NCBI GenBank assembly: GCA_022036555.1
Contig: CM039130.1
Coordinates: 12,573,285-12,637,284 of the forward strand
Length of the DNA stretch: 64,000 nt
Reading direction: 5' to 3'
Origin: Microstegium vimineum
Lineage: Eukaryota; Streptophyta; Magnoliopsida; Poales; Poaceae
Part shown: in pieces, positions 35,444 through 46,803 of the stretch
Layout of the letters: every line of letters starts with the position of its first letter
How positions within the stretch are numbered: position 1 is the first letter of the stretch
The notes under the pieces: model-generated
The model's input: only the letters and a program-made list of their open reading frames with translations
What the model was told of the DNA's origin: nothing
The model's database searches: none
Translations under genes and position numbers: made by a program

Positions 35444-35560
35444 CTTGGTGAAGACAGGCAGAACACGCAGTGGCAGGTCGGCGGCCGGCGGCGACGAGGG
35501 CTGCACCGGCACTGTCCCTCCGTCCGGCAGAGCGTTCGCCGGGGGCAGCAGGTCCACCAC
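35444..35560 (-). other. Orphan 39-codon exon-like segment
   Basis: On the minus strand this 117-bp open segment lies between an acceptor (AATCACCGCAG) and a strong donor (ACCAAG followed by GTATGTAAG). It is in phase 0 at both ends and reads VVDLLPPANALPDGGTVPV... to LRVLPVFTK. It is GC-rich like a grass coding exon. It lies just beyond the likely poly(A) site of the CHY/RING gene on the same strand. It could be an alternative terminal exon of that gene or a relic of another gene. I do not recognise the protein. Confidence 0.4.
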
Positions 35561-35610
35561 CTGCGGTGATTTTCGCAGCTTGCCATCAATAAATACTTCT
35601 ATTATAAGAA

Positions 35611-35632
35611 TTATTTATTTATTTATTCATTG
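35611..35632 (-). terminator. Likely poly(A) signals of the CHY/RING gene
   Basis: On the minus strand AATAAATAAATAAATAA lies about 450 bases beyond the stop codon of the CHY/RING gene. This gives overlapping AATAAA signals. Confidence 0.55.
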
Positions 35633-36078
35633 CAAGTGCGTAATGCCATTACAATTTCACCGCACACTTGCGGTCCATGACAGATCATCAGAAAACAGAT
35701 ACGAGACATATAGTGGACGGCAATTCAGAAACAGTTCAGCACAAGCACACAAACAGACCAGGCATCAGTCAGGGGTACCCCCATCTTCTGCTATAGCTTA
35801 CAGCAAGTATATATGCGATTCACAACATGCTGGGTTTTCACCCATGGTGATACAATCACGGCTGCCACCAAGATTCAACGAACATCTACGCTGGCCATGT
35901 GGGTTAACCCAGCAATGGCCCAAGCTGGAATTTCCCACGACAGCCAAGACCCTCGACAAAACGAGGGCTAAACGGCTGAGAGTCTTCAAGTTTCCCAGTT
36001 CCTGGCACGCATGCCGCAAAACAATGTTCCTTCCTCAGTTCTTCTATCATATTGGTTCTGGCACTGGTTTTCTTTTCT

Positions 36079-39000
36079 CTACATGTTGTTGTCGGATGAG
36101 TCTGTCGAAGGTGAGCTGCTTCCCGATGAATCTGCAGGGCGTGATGTTGATCGGGTGTTGTACGAGCTACAGTGGCTGCACTTGTGGCCAATCACATGAA
36201 AGTTCACCTCTGAGACCTTGTTGCAGTCGTTGCAAAGCACCCAAATCTGCCATTTTTTCACACAGAGAGGACAAAAGCACTATTAGTTACGTCAAATGAA
36301 TCAGCGTAGCAATATTATCTTCTGATATATTTAAATGGTTAGGCAAAATAGAACAGAACGTCAATATAAGGGAACTCGCTCCTTTAGGATTGGTTATTAT
36401 TCCACTAGCATAGATGACTCATCAGTATAAGTAGGAGACTGCACAGAGGTTTTCTAGGTAGGCTGTAAAAAAGGCCTATTAGTGAGATGTTTCTAATTTA
36501 CATAGCATTAACCAACTCATGAGCTTATTATCCTTGGATTGATGTACTAAGCTATCCTTGGGTTAATATACTAAGCCAAACCTAGCTAGGAGTTGGGCTG
36601 CATAGATACGCCACAAAGGGATAATCTAATACCTTGTACCGATATACAGGAGGCATGATTGTTGCTTCGATCTACAAAATGACAAGGAACTAACCATCAG
36701 TCATTCAGAAGACACCAGGAAACATTATAATATAGTTGCCCAGAACAAAACAAATTTAGCACACAAGTATTTCTGGAGTGACGCTTTTCATATCCAACCA
36801 AAGCTATTACTACTATGATATCAGCTCATCTTGATACAATGTCTCCTGATTGCTGAAAGGTTTTGTTTTTCTGACATTGGTTCCAAATTATTTCTGGTAA
36901 TAGACAAGAAGTCAAGAACACACATCCTAGATTCTGAATCTTAAGTTACAACCAAAGATTGCTTGTCTGTCAGTATACAAGCTGCTACTGTTGTCAAAAA
37001 AAAAAAGAAATATGATACCTCTTGATCCAACATTTCCCAATGATGTGTCAAGTCAAGAGCTGTTTTAGAGCATATTGGACAAGTGTATCTGTAGTATCAA
37101 ACAGCGATAGAAGTTAACATAAACAAACCTGTCTCAGAGAGTATGTCCAAAGAATGAGTATCAATATAATTCTATATTAACAAAGGTGTAGATATTTACT
37201 TGTTATGCGCCACCATCTCTTCAAAACATGTCAAGTGCATTGTGTGTCCACAGTTAAGAACTCTTGTTCCTTGTAATGAGTCAAATAGATACTGCAGACA
37301 TAGTCCTGGTTATAATATCTACTCCCTCCATCCCAAATTATAAGACGTTTTGGCATTTCTAGGTTCATACTAGCTTTTATTATGTATCTAGACATAACAT
37401 ATATCTAGGTGCATAGCAAAAGCTATGAGTCTAGAAAAGCTAAAACATCTTATAATTTGGAACGGAGGGAGTAAATAGCTTCAGAAGCAGTGCAAGCTAT
37501 CGATGTTACCTCATAACAGATTGGGCAATTCTGCCTCATTGAGTTCTCCACGCACTGATGGTTATCACGCAGTACAACAGAATAGCAAGACCCTGTGCAA
37601 TACAAAAAAGGAACAGGAAGCAATAGAACATATAAGCATTACCACACAAAGAATAGGCACATGCAAGTTTTACCAGTGAACGTAAAATTTAGAATGTTGT
37701 TTCTTTGTTGCTGAATTTCAATTGCCCTATATGATTAATGTTAATTTATACTGATACAATCGGCAGACATCAGCTTTGGGGCATCAAAAATTTTCATAGA
37801 CAAAAAGGTGACAGATTTTGGAATTCAATTATTTCACTGTTACATATGTAAGAACATTCAACTCGAAATCACCACTGTTGCGTATGGAAAAACATTGAAT
37901 CACCACCATGGAGTATGGAAGAACATTCAAATCACATAATGAAATTGGTTGAAGCAAAGCATACCACACTTTACACAGTGGAAGAAGTTTTCCTTGCCAC
38001 CAACCCTGGTTGAATTGAGTGGACACATGATCAGAAATCAGCTTAATAATTTATATATTGGTGAAAGTTTCTTTTATGCTCACCTGCATATGCCACAATC
38101 AATGCAATGGTACTGTCCTTTCTCTGTCTGTAAAAGAAGCAACGTGCATCAGTTGGTATGAATGGTACAAAGCAAATACAAAAGCAATCAAACTTAGAAC
38201 TTACATCATCATCATAAAATTTGCATATATCACAGAAGTACTCTCCCATATTGACTCCACAGCTTATGCAGACTTGTGACACCTAAAAAGCAAAAATAAA
38301 GTTTCAGTTTAAGCACAATAAGCCTTACGTGACATGAGCACTGAATAAAATTCTGCAGCAGTTTAAGTCATACTGGCTGTTCTGTTTCGCAGAGTAGACA
38401 AACTACCTGCAGGAATGAACAGAGTTAATCTTCCACATTTGCCGAACATAGTAAAGTCAAATAAATGTAGAAACTAGAAAAACATGGAAGCCTTACTTTT
38501 TTAACATCCTGACGACATATTGTATGCCGATCTCCAGAAGCCTATAGTGAAGAAAGAACCAACACAATTCAGAATTTTTTTTTAAGAAAAAGAAATATAG
38601 TGCCAAAACCAAACGGTTCCATTTTAGAAGGCACAATTTCATACACCCATTATGTTTCATTGCTCCAAAAAAGACTAAAGGCACAATTTAAGAAATCTGC
38701 TACCAAGTTCCCATTGCAGAGTGCCAAAACCAGACGGTTTGATTTTAGAAGGCACAATTTCATACATCCATTATGTTTCATTGCTCCAGAAATGACCAAA
38801 GGCACAATTTCAGAAATGTACTATCAAATTACCATTCCAGGAACCACAGATTCATATATGTAATCTGCTAAGGAGATTGTTCCTTATTTCACAATTTATT
38901 GCATGAACACTTCTCTATACGGCAAGATTACTACCACTGAACTCCATAGTTTGATTTATCAGATACATAATTTAACCAAAATGAACTCAGTCAAGATCAA

Positions 39001-39861
39001 CGACTAATAACAAAAGTAAAGAGCCAAACTACCAACCATTCAGGTGACAAATGTAATAACTATATGCCTATACCATCCCCCTTGGTGCAAACAAAATTCC
39101 ATGCCAGTGTGCTAGCTAATTGGCAAGCACGACATAAGGTTCCAGAGTAGACAAAGCTTTCTAAGTTAATACTCTCTCCGTTTCAAATTACAAGTCATTT
39201 GCCTTTTTTTCTAGATACATGGATTTTACAATATATCAGACATAGACTAATGTTGGTGCATAGCAAAAGTAACAACCTACAAAAGGCAAAACGACTTACA
39301 ATTTCGAACTGAGAGAGTACTGTTCTACTTACCCAAAAAAAAGAGCAACACGATGATACGATACTAGTCTCTGAAGAAAAAAGGGACACTAAGCTCACCG
39401 TAGCCTCGTTGTGGCAGTGGCGGCAGGGGAACACCTGGTTGCAGCAGGGCGCCACGATCTTGCACCTCCGCCGGTAATGCTCGCACCTGCGGCAACGAGG
39501 AAATTTCTGGCGTGAGCAGATTATGAAGCATAGCGGGAGCTAGGCCACCTTGGATCGGGAAACCAAAGGAGGAGGAGGAGGAGGCAATCAAGCAAAATCA
39601 GACAGGCACATAAAACCGAACACTAGGAGCAGATCAACCAGCCACGTCGCGCAGAGCGACTCGGCACCCGGAGGAGCGAATCGAGATTCCGTCGGGAGCA
39701 GGAACAACGGGGAGGCGGAGAAGTAGATAAGATAATAAAGGATTCAAGGCGCTGCGCGCGCTCGCTCACCCGTGCTCCATCTTGCCCACATCGCGGCGGT
39801 CCACCGCCTCCGCGCCGACTTCCGCGACGTCGGTGTCGCCGGGGAACTGCGCTCCCCCCAT
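36079..39861 (-). CDS. CHY zinc finger and RING E3 ubiquitin ligase (MIEL1/RCHY1 type)
   Basis: Twelve exons join in frame to 290 residues: 39861-39770, 39486-39399, 38541-38497, 38406-38374, 38282-38205, 38127-38084, 38005-37965, 37592-37510, 37291-37200, 37088-37019, 36671-36633 and 36246-36079. Every junction has GT and AG. The protein starts at 39861 (MGGAQFPGDTD). Residues about 28-105 form the CHY zinc finger (MEHGCEHYRRRCKIVAPCC, then CRHCHNEA). A cysteine-rich part follows (CISCGVNMGEYFCDIC, HCIDCGICR). The C3H2C3 RING is in CPICYEYLFDSL, NCGHTMHLTCF and YTCPIC. The C-terminal zinc ribbon has LCNDCNKVSEVNFHVIGHKC, then a Ser-rich tail. In plants such proteins ubiquitinate MYB and other regulators in stress and ABA signalling. 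The exact ortholog is not settled, but the sequence seems closer to MIEL1 than to CHYR1/RZFP34. All metal ligands I looked for are present, so it looks functional. Confidence 0.95.
37322..37471. mobile_element. Stowaway-like MITE in a CHY/RING gene intron
   Basis: CTCCCTCCATCCC at the left and GGAACGGAGGGAG at the right form inverted ends of a 150-bp element flanked by TA (37320-37321 and 37472-37473). It lies in the intron between exons 8 and 9. Confidence 0.88.
39172..39317. mobile_element. Second Stowaway-like MITE in a CHY/RING gene intron
   Basis: CTCTCTCCGTTTC to GAACTGAGAGAG, 146 bp, flanked by TA on both sides. It lies in the long intron between exons 2 and 3 and shares the inner phrase GGTGCATAGCAAAAG with the MITE at 37322. 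Confidence 0.85.
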
Positions 39862-40350
39862 CCCCGGCGGCGGCGGCGACGGCGACGGCGGAGGGGAGGG
39901 TGGCAGGGGTGTAAATAACGAGGGCGAGCAGGGGGTCTCCAGGTTAAAATGCCGTGATAAAATGGAGTGCGGAGGCGCTGCTTTTCCTCTCGTTTTTATT
40001 TTTATTGGTCCGTCCAGGAAAGAGTAAAAGCGACGTGACTCATCGAGCGTCGAGCTGGGCCCACCGCCTTGATTGCTAACTCTGCGCGTCTTCCAATCTC
40101 ATATTTGCAGAGCAGCGGAGAGATTTTTCGTCAAACATGAAGAAGTAGATTAAAAAACATTAATCTGTTTCCTTCGGTTTAGGCATCATTTGACAGGGCT
40201 TTAAATAGCTTCATACAGTGTTCATAAAGAGTTCTTTTTTTTTTCTTTCTTTTTTTCACTCTTTCTCATGGAGCCTTATTCTCACACTGTTGGAACTGAC
40301 GAATTCAACGGCAAACAAGTACTGCCGAACGGGCTCATTATTAAGTGTTA
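39862..40350. other. Upstream region of the CHY/RING gene
   Basis: GC-rich next to the start codon, then AT-rich. A TTATTTACA-like box (minus strand, about 39910-39920) is a weak TATA candidate. A T-rich run is at 40231-40256. Confidence 0.3.
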
Positions 40351-40584
40351 CTCTTACGTCTCTAAATAACTATCTTTCTCACTTCTCAAGAAATAACTTA
40401 GATTAATTTTACATAAAAAATTATTAATATTTATGATACATAATTGATATTATTAGATAGATCTTTTGATTTATTTTTTTAATAAATTTATTTGGAAACA
40501 TAAATATTACATATATTTCATATAAATCTAGTCAAAGTTATAACAAGAAAATCTAAAATGACACTTAATAAAGGACGGAGGGAG
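40351..40584. mobile_element. Stowaway/Mariner-like MITE
   Basis: The left end CTCTTACGTCTCTAAATAACT and the right end AAAGGACGGAGGGAG are flanked by TA (40349-40350 and 40585-40586). The interior is a typical AT-rich 230-bp body. Confidence 0.7.
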
Positions 40585-40898
40585 TACGTCGGTAAATCTT
40601 GCAACTTTTGTGGCTTTCATTTCCTTTCATCATCCATGGTACCAATGTATTTGTATATACTTTTACTGTTTGTTGTTGATTCCGTTGGTGGCGTCACAAC
40701 CAACGGGAAGAAGAAGATAATATAGGATAAGGAGATGAGATGCACGACGGCACGCAAATCACTGGCCTAGTCGTCATCGCCACATCTTTTGGCTTCGTCC
40801 TCCAGCTGATGTTCTTCTTTGTACTCCGTTTGATACTTTGCTTGCACTCTCTTTTCTGTTCAACCTATTTAATCTAGACTGGATGGAACCAGATAGAT

Positions 40899-40899
40899 A

Positions 40900-40954
<55 letters not shown>
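40899..40954. repeat. (AAT)n microsatellite
   Basis: About 18 uninterrupted AAT/ATA units. Confidence 0.95.
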
Positions 40955-41069
40955 TCGTTAATTTTGTCAATGATATCTCCAAGGATGAATTTTTAGATCA
41001 GCTCTTCGATTTTAGAAAGTGTGTAGTCAGCAATGCAGCCAGTGAACATGATTTATACGATCGTATTAT

Positions 41070-41501
41070 CAGTGGCGGAGTCAGAAATTATACTCAGGAG
41101 GGGCCGATAAAAAAATCAACATATAAAAACTAAGTGTAGATCAACTTGTTAGGATCATTCTTGTGATTGTCAGGATTTCTTATATCTATCCTAAGATCTA
41201 AGTGTTATTTTTTAGTGGTAAGTGACAAGTCCATTAACAATGAGATAATTAAAGTGACTTTGTAAATCTTAGATGTCAATTCGATTTTTTTGTTTCGATA
41301 TTTGTATAATCTAGCTATGTTTTATATACTTTTAATTATCTAAAAGATATTAATAAGTATATATGACAGAAATTTTATATAATATCATATTTAAAATAAA
41401 TATAAAATATAAAATTATACTACTAATTTCTTTTGTTGTAAAATGTTAGGGGGGCCATGCCCCTGCCAGCCCCTCCCCTCCCCCCCCCGGCTCCGCCAGT
41501 G
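41070..41501. mobile_element. Non-autonomous hAT element
   Basis: The ends CAGTGGCGGAGTCAG and CGGCTCCGCCAGTG are inverted. The flanking octamers CGTATTAT (41062-41069) and CGTACTAT (41502-41509) match at seven of eight positions, the size expected for hAT. The 432-bp interior is AT-rich and non-coding, with a C-rich run near the right end. Confidence 0.8.
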
Positions 41502-41509
41502 CGTACTAT

Positions 41510-42648
41510 TGATTATTCAGGTTGCCCACACACTCACTCTACAATATCGTCTAGTATTACAATGAGAACAGCCAAAAAAAATTAATGGCGTCCAGTGATA
41601 CAAAAATCAGATGAGATGCTTGCGTGCACTGTAGGGCCAGGAGCAAAATGACGGGATGAAATTCTATGAATAAAAATAATCTTGCAGTAGTCTCCTCTCT
41701 GGTTAATCAGGCCTTGATGAAGACTCCAGCAGATTCAAAGCTAACTCTACATGCTTACCGGTGGAGGGGTATTGACATCATCCTCAACCGGTGGTGTGAT
41801 GGTTGTGGCATCATGACTGCTTTGTTCTCACTTATCAGTGACCGCTGTCCCACTGCTCTCAAGAGACTGCTTTGTTTCGATGCATCCTTTCTAACTGCCT
41901 TCGCTCAATGCTTCCTCACTGCCTTATTTTGAAGCTAGAACCTTCAGATCTTGAATGGCAAGGTCAATAGCTAGCTGACAGGATCAAATGTGCTTTGACA
42001 CTCTGAGATTAATCTTGCCTGACCCATATTCAGGGAGCATCGCACAAAACATGTGACACCATAAGGACATGAAACCTGCTATGGAAAAATAAGATGTTAA
42101 CTATGTCGAAAATCGAATGGTTACTATTTACAATTAAGCTTCATGGCTAAGACTCTAAGCCATTCAGCTTTGTTTCATGCGTACAGTAACAAGCTATGTT
42201 CTATTTTCAAATCCAAAACCATTGATCTATCATGGAAAAATTAAACAAACATCGATAAATGCCTGGTAGAGAAAAAGGGGAAAAGGGCAAACTCACACTG
42301 AAAGAGGCCCATTGCACAATAGTTCAACATGAAAGTGTATCAACAATATGAATGAAACCAGACATCACTGCTAAATCTTGTATGAAACCACAATGAGATA
42401 GGAAAAGGATCAGAAGCCATTCCAGCATTCCTTACCATGCATACATTGTTGAAGAATGTTGGACAAAAACCGTTATGTTTGGTAACATAACTTGTTGCAT
42501 TGCCCAGCTGAAAAGCAGGCCACCATCATAATTCTTCGGTCCAGATAGCTCAAAGCCCACTTTTCGACCCAAAGGGCCCAAGATCTCTCAAATGTCAAGT
42601 GGAAGCTGACGACGAGCTCCAGAACGCCAACGCCTAGGGTTCGCGAAG
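41510..42648. other. Spacer before the FYV7 pseudogene
   Basis: An 88-codon plus-strand frame (41666-41932) shows no domain I know. The last 60 bases (GCCTAGGGTTCGCGAAG) look like a plant 5' leader for the following pseudogene. Confidence 0.35.
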
Positions 42649-44506
42649 ATGAAGCGGCAGCCACCACGCGGCGGCGGCGGCGACGGAGACGGCGCGCCGG
42701 CTGGCGGGAGGGAAGCGGCGGAGGGTTCAAGAAGGAGAAGGGGAAAGGGAGGTGGGGCGGCGGGAGTCGGAGGCGGAACGAACAATGGCTGGGCGTCGGC
42801 GGCGGCGGGGCGCTCTCCCTCTCCGCCTTCGCCAGCGCCAAGTCCCGGAACACCGGCTACAACCCTGCCCTCATAAGTGAGTACCACCCACCTTGCCGAG
42901 CTTACTGGGCGCAGTTTGGAGCGTGGATTAGCTAGCCGCTGTGCTCTGCTCCTGAGTCCTTTTTTTCTTCTCCTGGTAAACTTACCATGGATCATTGCAT
43001 TAGCCTCTGGAGTAATTCTCGTAGCTGACAATTAATTTGATGGTGTCGGTGAGGCGTTCGGTTGAATTTACTTGAAATCATATCATTCACTTCTGACATT
43101 TAGAGGAATTTGAGAATGATAATATTATCGCAGCTGACAATTAATCTGCTCGTGTCGGGGAGGCATTTGGCTGAATTTACTTGAAGTCGTATCACTAATG
43201 CTGAGGTTTAGATAAATTCGAGAATGATGGTATACATGGTCACACATTCTTCCTCTGTTAATGTAATTCTTTTGTTATAGTTTAAACAACAGAATGATGC
43301 ATGAGAGATTAGATAGACAAACTAAGTTTTAATCGAAATCTCTTCGTATGGGATCTAGTTTCTGTACTCAATGGTTCCAATTGATTCCGAATCCATACTT
43401 GGATTTCATTACCTTTGTCAAAGAAGAAATGCATTCCAATTTTACTCGGGAGAATTGCAAAAACTATGTCCAATGTTACTTGTATCTATACCTAATATTA
43501 AAATGAGTCTCCCCAGAAATTTTATCCGTCAGCCCAACCATTCATTGGCCCAACTACCCACTCACCTAAAGGGCATGTAGATGCCTTAGAACTAGAAGTA
43601 GAGTGTCTTGGAAGGGAGATTTGGCCATAGTTCCTCTGGAATCCAGCAGTGGGCATGGGGGTGATGGCAGCTGCATCATTGCTGGGACCTCTGGTTGCAG
43701 CCGTGCACACTGGAACACCTCCGCACTGGAGAGTAACTGTGCCATGGAGCTCACAGACTGTGTCGTCGCCTCTAACAGCGCATCTGGCACTCCACTGAGG
43801 GAGAAGATGAAAGAGAGAGAAACAGTTGAATGCTCGGCCTAGTCCACAGCAACAGCAAGCGTGCTGACACGAGAAGAGATAAGGACTGAGAGCATATGAG
43901 TTTTTAATTCCAAGGAGCAGTGGAGAGATGTGGAGAAGGCAGCCACTAAGTGTCAGATATGGAGGATATGGTGTGAGTTAGTGGGTAGTCCTTATTGTCT
44001 CATTGTTTCATGTGCAAAGAAGGATTCTCAGAGTTTGTAGTAGTGGCGAAATGCCTTTTTGGATATTCTTGCCTTCTCGCATCATCGGGGGAATCAGTTG
44101 GACCATTGCAGAATTAAAACCTGTTTGCGGGTCCTACTCATCTCTAACTTGTTTGTGAGTTACCACAGATTTTTCTTTTGATATCAGATATCCAATTATT
44201 ATCAGATGTATAATTGCAAGGTACCACATATTTGGAAAGGTGCAGTTCCCAAAGCCGCATCAGAAAGGGAAGAAGCGCACTGCGCATAGTTTGAAGGAAG
44301 AGTATGAGAAAAAACGTGCGGAGGATGAGAAGGCTAAAAAAGAGCGGGATGCAGTAATTGAGGCGAAGAGGGAACATCGGGAGAAGTCTGAGGCAAAGCG
44401 GAAAGAACTGAGGGACAAGATGTTCAAGAAGACGAGGTCTGGCCAACCTTGTGATGAGATACCGGATCGAGCATCTCTTGGAGACTGCGCTAAGCAAATA
44501 ACATGA
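42649..44506 (+). pseudogene. FYV7/CCDC59-type rRNA-processing protein pseudogene
   Basis: Exon 1 (42649 to about 42870) opens MKRQPPRGGGG. The conserved part (FKKEKGKG, then GALSLSAFASAKSRNTGYNP) lies in another frame, so there is a frameshift within about 42690-42730. A GTGAGT donor follows. The next recognisable part (about 44240-44506) has the basic coiled-coil C-terminus of this family: KGKKRTAHSLKEEYEKKRAEDEKAKKERD and SEAKRKELRDKMFKKTRSGQP. Just after QP a one-base insertion shifts the frame. The other frame continues with YRIEHLLETALSK and stop, the usual family ending. The middle segment expected in homologs (KKQREFYKNAKV-like) is absent from the intervening DNA. Two frameshifts and a missing exon make a functional product unlikely, unless the functional copy is elsewhere. 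Confidence 0.75.
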
Positions 44507-45055
44507 TATACTACCATCGCCTTAGCAAATTTTGTAGCTCTGTGCAACCATTTGTTTGTTCTAACCGACTTTGCCGCTTCATCACTGTATATATGTTTGG
44601 ATTTGATCATCGCACTTCAGAATTCTCTGCTGTTGGTACCGTGGGCTTCCATTTTTGTGAGTGATGTAATATGATCTGAGGGGACGTAACTGCTGAAAAA
44701 AAAAGACAGTCTTGATTCCATTAACTATCAGTTTTAACTTTTAAGCTTGTTGAGCAAATGGGCTTCTGACTCTGCTAATATATATTCCATGTCTTTCTTT
44801 GTGAGGAAAGTACAAATCCAGCTACCGTAATCTTCATAATATAGCCTAACTACCATACAGATAATTTAGCATGAGCAGAATTGAGCCATTTGTTGACATA
44901 ACGAATGCCAGTTGTTGTAAAATTCTGCCTGCCTATGATTGAGGGAACAGTGGATGGAGGTTGGGCGATCATGGTATATCCACGCAAGTGTTTGACCATC
45001 AAACCGGTGTACGTTCATCCATCAATCTCCATTCTCCAGTTCAATTCTCCATCTC
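44507..45055. other. Spacer before the CASP-like gene
   Basis: No ORF or repeat of note. The last bases before the start (TCTCCATTCTCCAGTTC) are pyrimidine-rich like a plant leader. Confidence 0.35.
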
Positions 45056-46043
45056 ATGGGAGGCGGCAGCGGCAGCTCGGCGTCAGAGGCAGCCAGCCTC
45101 GTGTTCCGCATTGCGACGGTGGGGCTGTCGCTGGCGTCGGCGATCATGACGGCCACCTCGACGCAGTGTGTCTACAGGGACGGCGGGGAGGCCACCTCGA
45201 CGCAGTGTGTCTACAGGGACAACGGCGTCCCCGCCGGCACCGTCTCCTACGCCGACTACGCTTCCTTCAAGTAATAAGCAATGCATCAGCTAGCTAGCTG
45301 CTGAATCATGCATCTCGTCGATCGGCCGGCGGCGGCGAACTTACTCTATATAAATTACACGCTGCAGGTACTCGGCGGTCGCCGACCTGCTGTCAGCGGT
45401 GCTGCAGGGCGTGGCGATCTACCTGGAGGCGACGAGGAAGGACAGGGCAGCCAAGGCCGTGGAGCTGATCGACAAGCTGGTGCAGGCGCTCACGTCCACA
45501 TCGGCGGCGCTTCTGTTCGCCGTCGACGACATCACCTCCTGCGGCGGGCCGCCACGCGGTGGTGGTGGCCGTCAGCGCCAGAGCGGGGACCGCGGCGGCC
45601 TCTGCAGCCAGGCCGCCGGCGCGTTCTGCGGCCGGGTCCGCGTGTCGTCCACGCTCCCCGTCGCCGCCACCGTGTCCGTGTCGGCGTCCGTGTACACCAG
45701 GCACGCACCGGTGCCCGCCATTCTGGCGTCGAGGCGGCGGCCGCCGCCGTCGGTTATGAACGTGACGACTGTCATCAACGTCGTCGAGCGTGGGGATGAG
45801 GGTACAAGGAGGAAGAAACAAGCAGAAGAAAAGAAATGTAAGGTCGTTGAATTGATCGTGCCGGAGAAGAAGACGACAGAAGAAGTGAAGATGGAGGAAA
45901 GCCCCAAAGAGAAAGAGAAGAAAGATCAGGACCAAGCTTGCACGCCGCCGCCGGCGACGATGCCGCCACCGTGGTGCCGGTGCCCGAGGCTGACGATCCC
46001 GTGCAACTGCGAGGACCCCGAGCTGTGCGGTGCCTTCTTCTAG
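45056..46043 (+). CDS. CASP-like 1U membrane protein
   Basis: Two exons (45056-45270 and 45368-46043; donor TTCAA followed by GTAATA, acceptor GCTGCAG) give 296 residues. The CASP-like (DUF588) four-helix fold is seen: helix 1 in SLVFRIATVGLSLASAIM, helix 2 around YSAVADLLSAVLQGVAIYLE, helix 3 in ALTSTSAALLFAVDDITSCG, and helix 4 in STLPVAATVSVSASVY. The phrases ELIDKLVQALTSTSAALLF and FCGRVRVSS are typical of the grass 1U subgroup. Such proteins are plasma-membrane scaffold relatives of Casparian strip proteins; the exact role of 1U members is unknown. The loop after helix 1 holds a 13-residue exact-type duplication. The C-terminal about 110 residues (Lys/Glu-rich, then a Pro/Cys-rich end with WCRCPRLTIPCNCEDPELCG) are longer than in most family members. 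Confidence 0.88.
45152..45229 (+). repeat. In-frame 39-bp tandem duplication in the CASP-like gene
   Basis: Two adjacent 39-bp units encode ATSTQCVYRDGGE and ATSTQCVYRDNGV. They lie in the extracellular loop between helices 1 and 2 and add a second Cys. Confidence 0.9.
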
Positions 46044-46367
46044 TTCTAGTTACTTTACAGTAGATGTCATAGTTTTGAATGAAGCTATATAATTTACAAA
46101 TCAAGTATTTTATAAGTCAATTTTTTATTGCGGCATTGTGTTTCTTCTTATAATTTACAAATTCATTAAAAGAACCCACTAGGATATAGGAGTATTTATT
46201 TAGGTAAACACATTCTATCTATGATTTTTCTCTCTCTCAAGGATGAAACTGTAAACCCGTTTGGTACAACTTAAAAGCTATCTATGTATGGAGAAAATAG
46301 CAAGGGCTAAAATCCAAATAACACACTTTTTTGTAGCTTTTTTCTATACATGTAGAGGAAAGTTAAA
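46044..46367. other. 3' flank of the CASP-like gene
   Basis: AT-rich. AATGAAGCTATATAATTT at about 46077 is a possible poly(A) region. No other feature. Confidence 0.35.
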
Positions 46368-46499
46368 ATTGCCCCTAAGGGAACATGCCCCCATGGTGTG
46401 GACCGTTAGATTTGCTCCGAGATTTGTGCACAGCTGTGCACAAATCTCGGAGCGAATCTAACGGTCCACACCATGAAGGTATATGCCCTTAGGGTAAAA
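46368..46499. repeat. Near-perfect inverted repeat (foldback element)
   Basis: Arms 46394-46433 and 46434-46473 are complementary at 39 of 40 positions with no loop, centred on TGTGCACAGCTGTGCACA. Imperfect pairing continues outwards to CCCCTAAGGG on the left and CCCTTAGGG on the right. It is probably a foldback MITE. Transcribed, it would form a strong hairpin. Confidence 0.85.
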
Positions 46500-46678
46500 A
46501 AAAACCACTTCCATGTAATTCTCCCTGCTCCGTTTTGTACTCAAAGACACAAAGACAAACTCGGTTACAACAACGCCGACAGGCCACAGGTACTATCTTT
46601 GAGTTGTAATCGTTGGTAAGCGCAAGCAAATTAGTACACCGAGTCCGACTCTCAAAGCCCACAGGCCAGCCTTTTTTT

Positions 46679-46803
46679 AGAGACTTTTCTATGTATGCCA
46701 TTATAAAAGATTGCAATTTCATACAAGCCACTAGAAAGTTCAAACTGTCATAGGTGTCATCGTCCGAAACTTTTTTGCCCACCACGTCATTCCGTCCATT
46801 TTT
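46679..46803 (+). repeat. Left terminal inverted repeat of the first island
   Basis: Starts AGAGACTTTTCTATGTATGC. The reverse complement of 51526-51650 aligns over the full length with no net length change. Confidence 0.8.

Noticed and set aside
35445..36299. 284-codon plus-strand ORF
   Set aside because: It is the reverse of the CHY/RING gene's last exon and 3' region and of the orphan exon; no protein features of its own.
45308..45935. Long ORFs in other frames across the CASP-like exon 2
   Set aside because: Shadows of the GC-rich coding exon.
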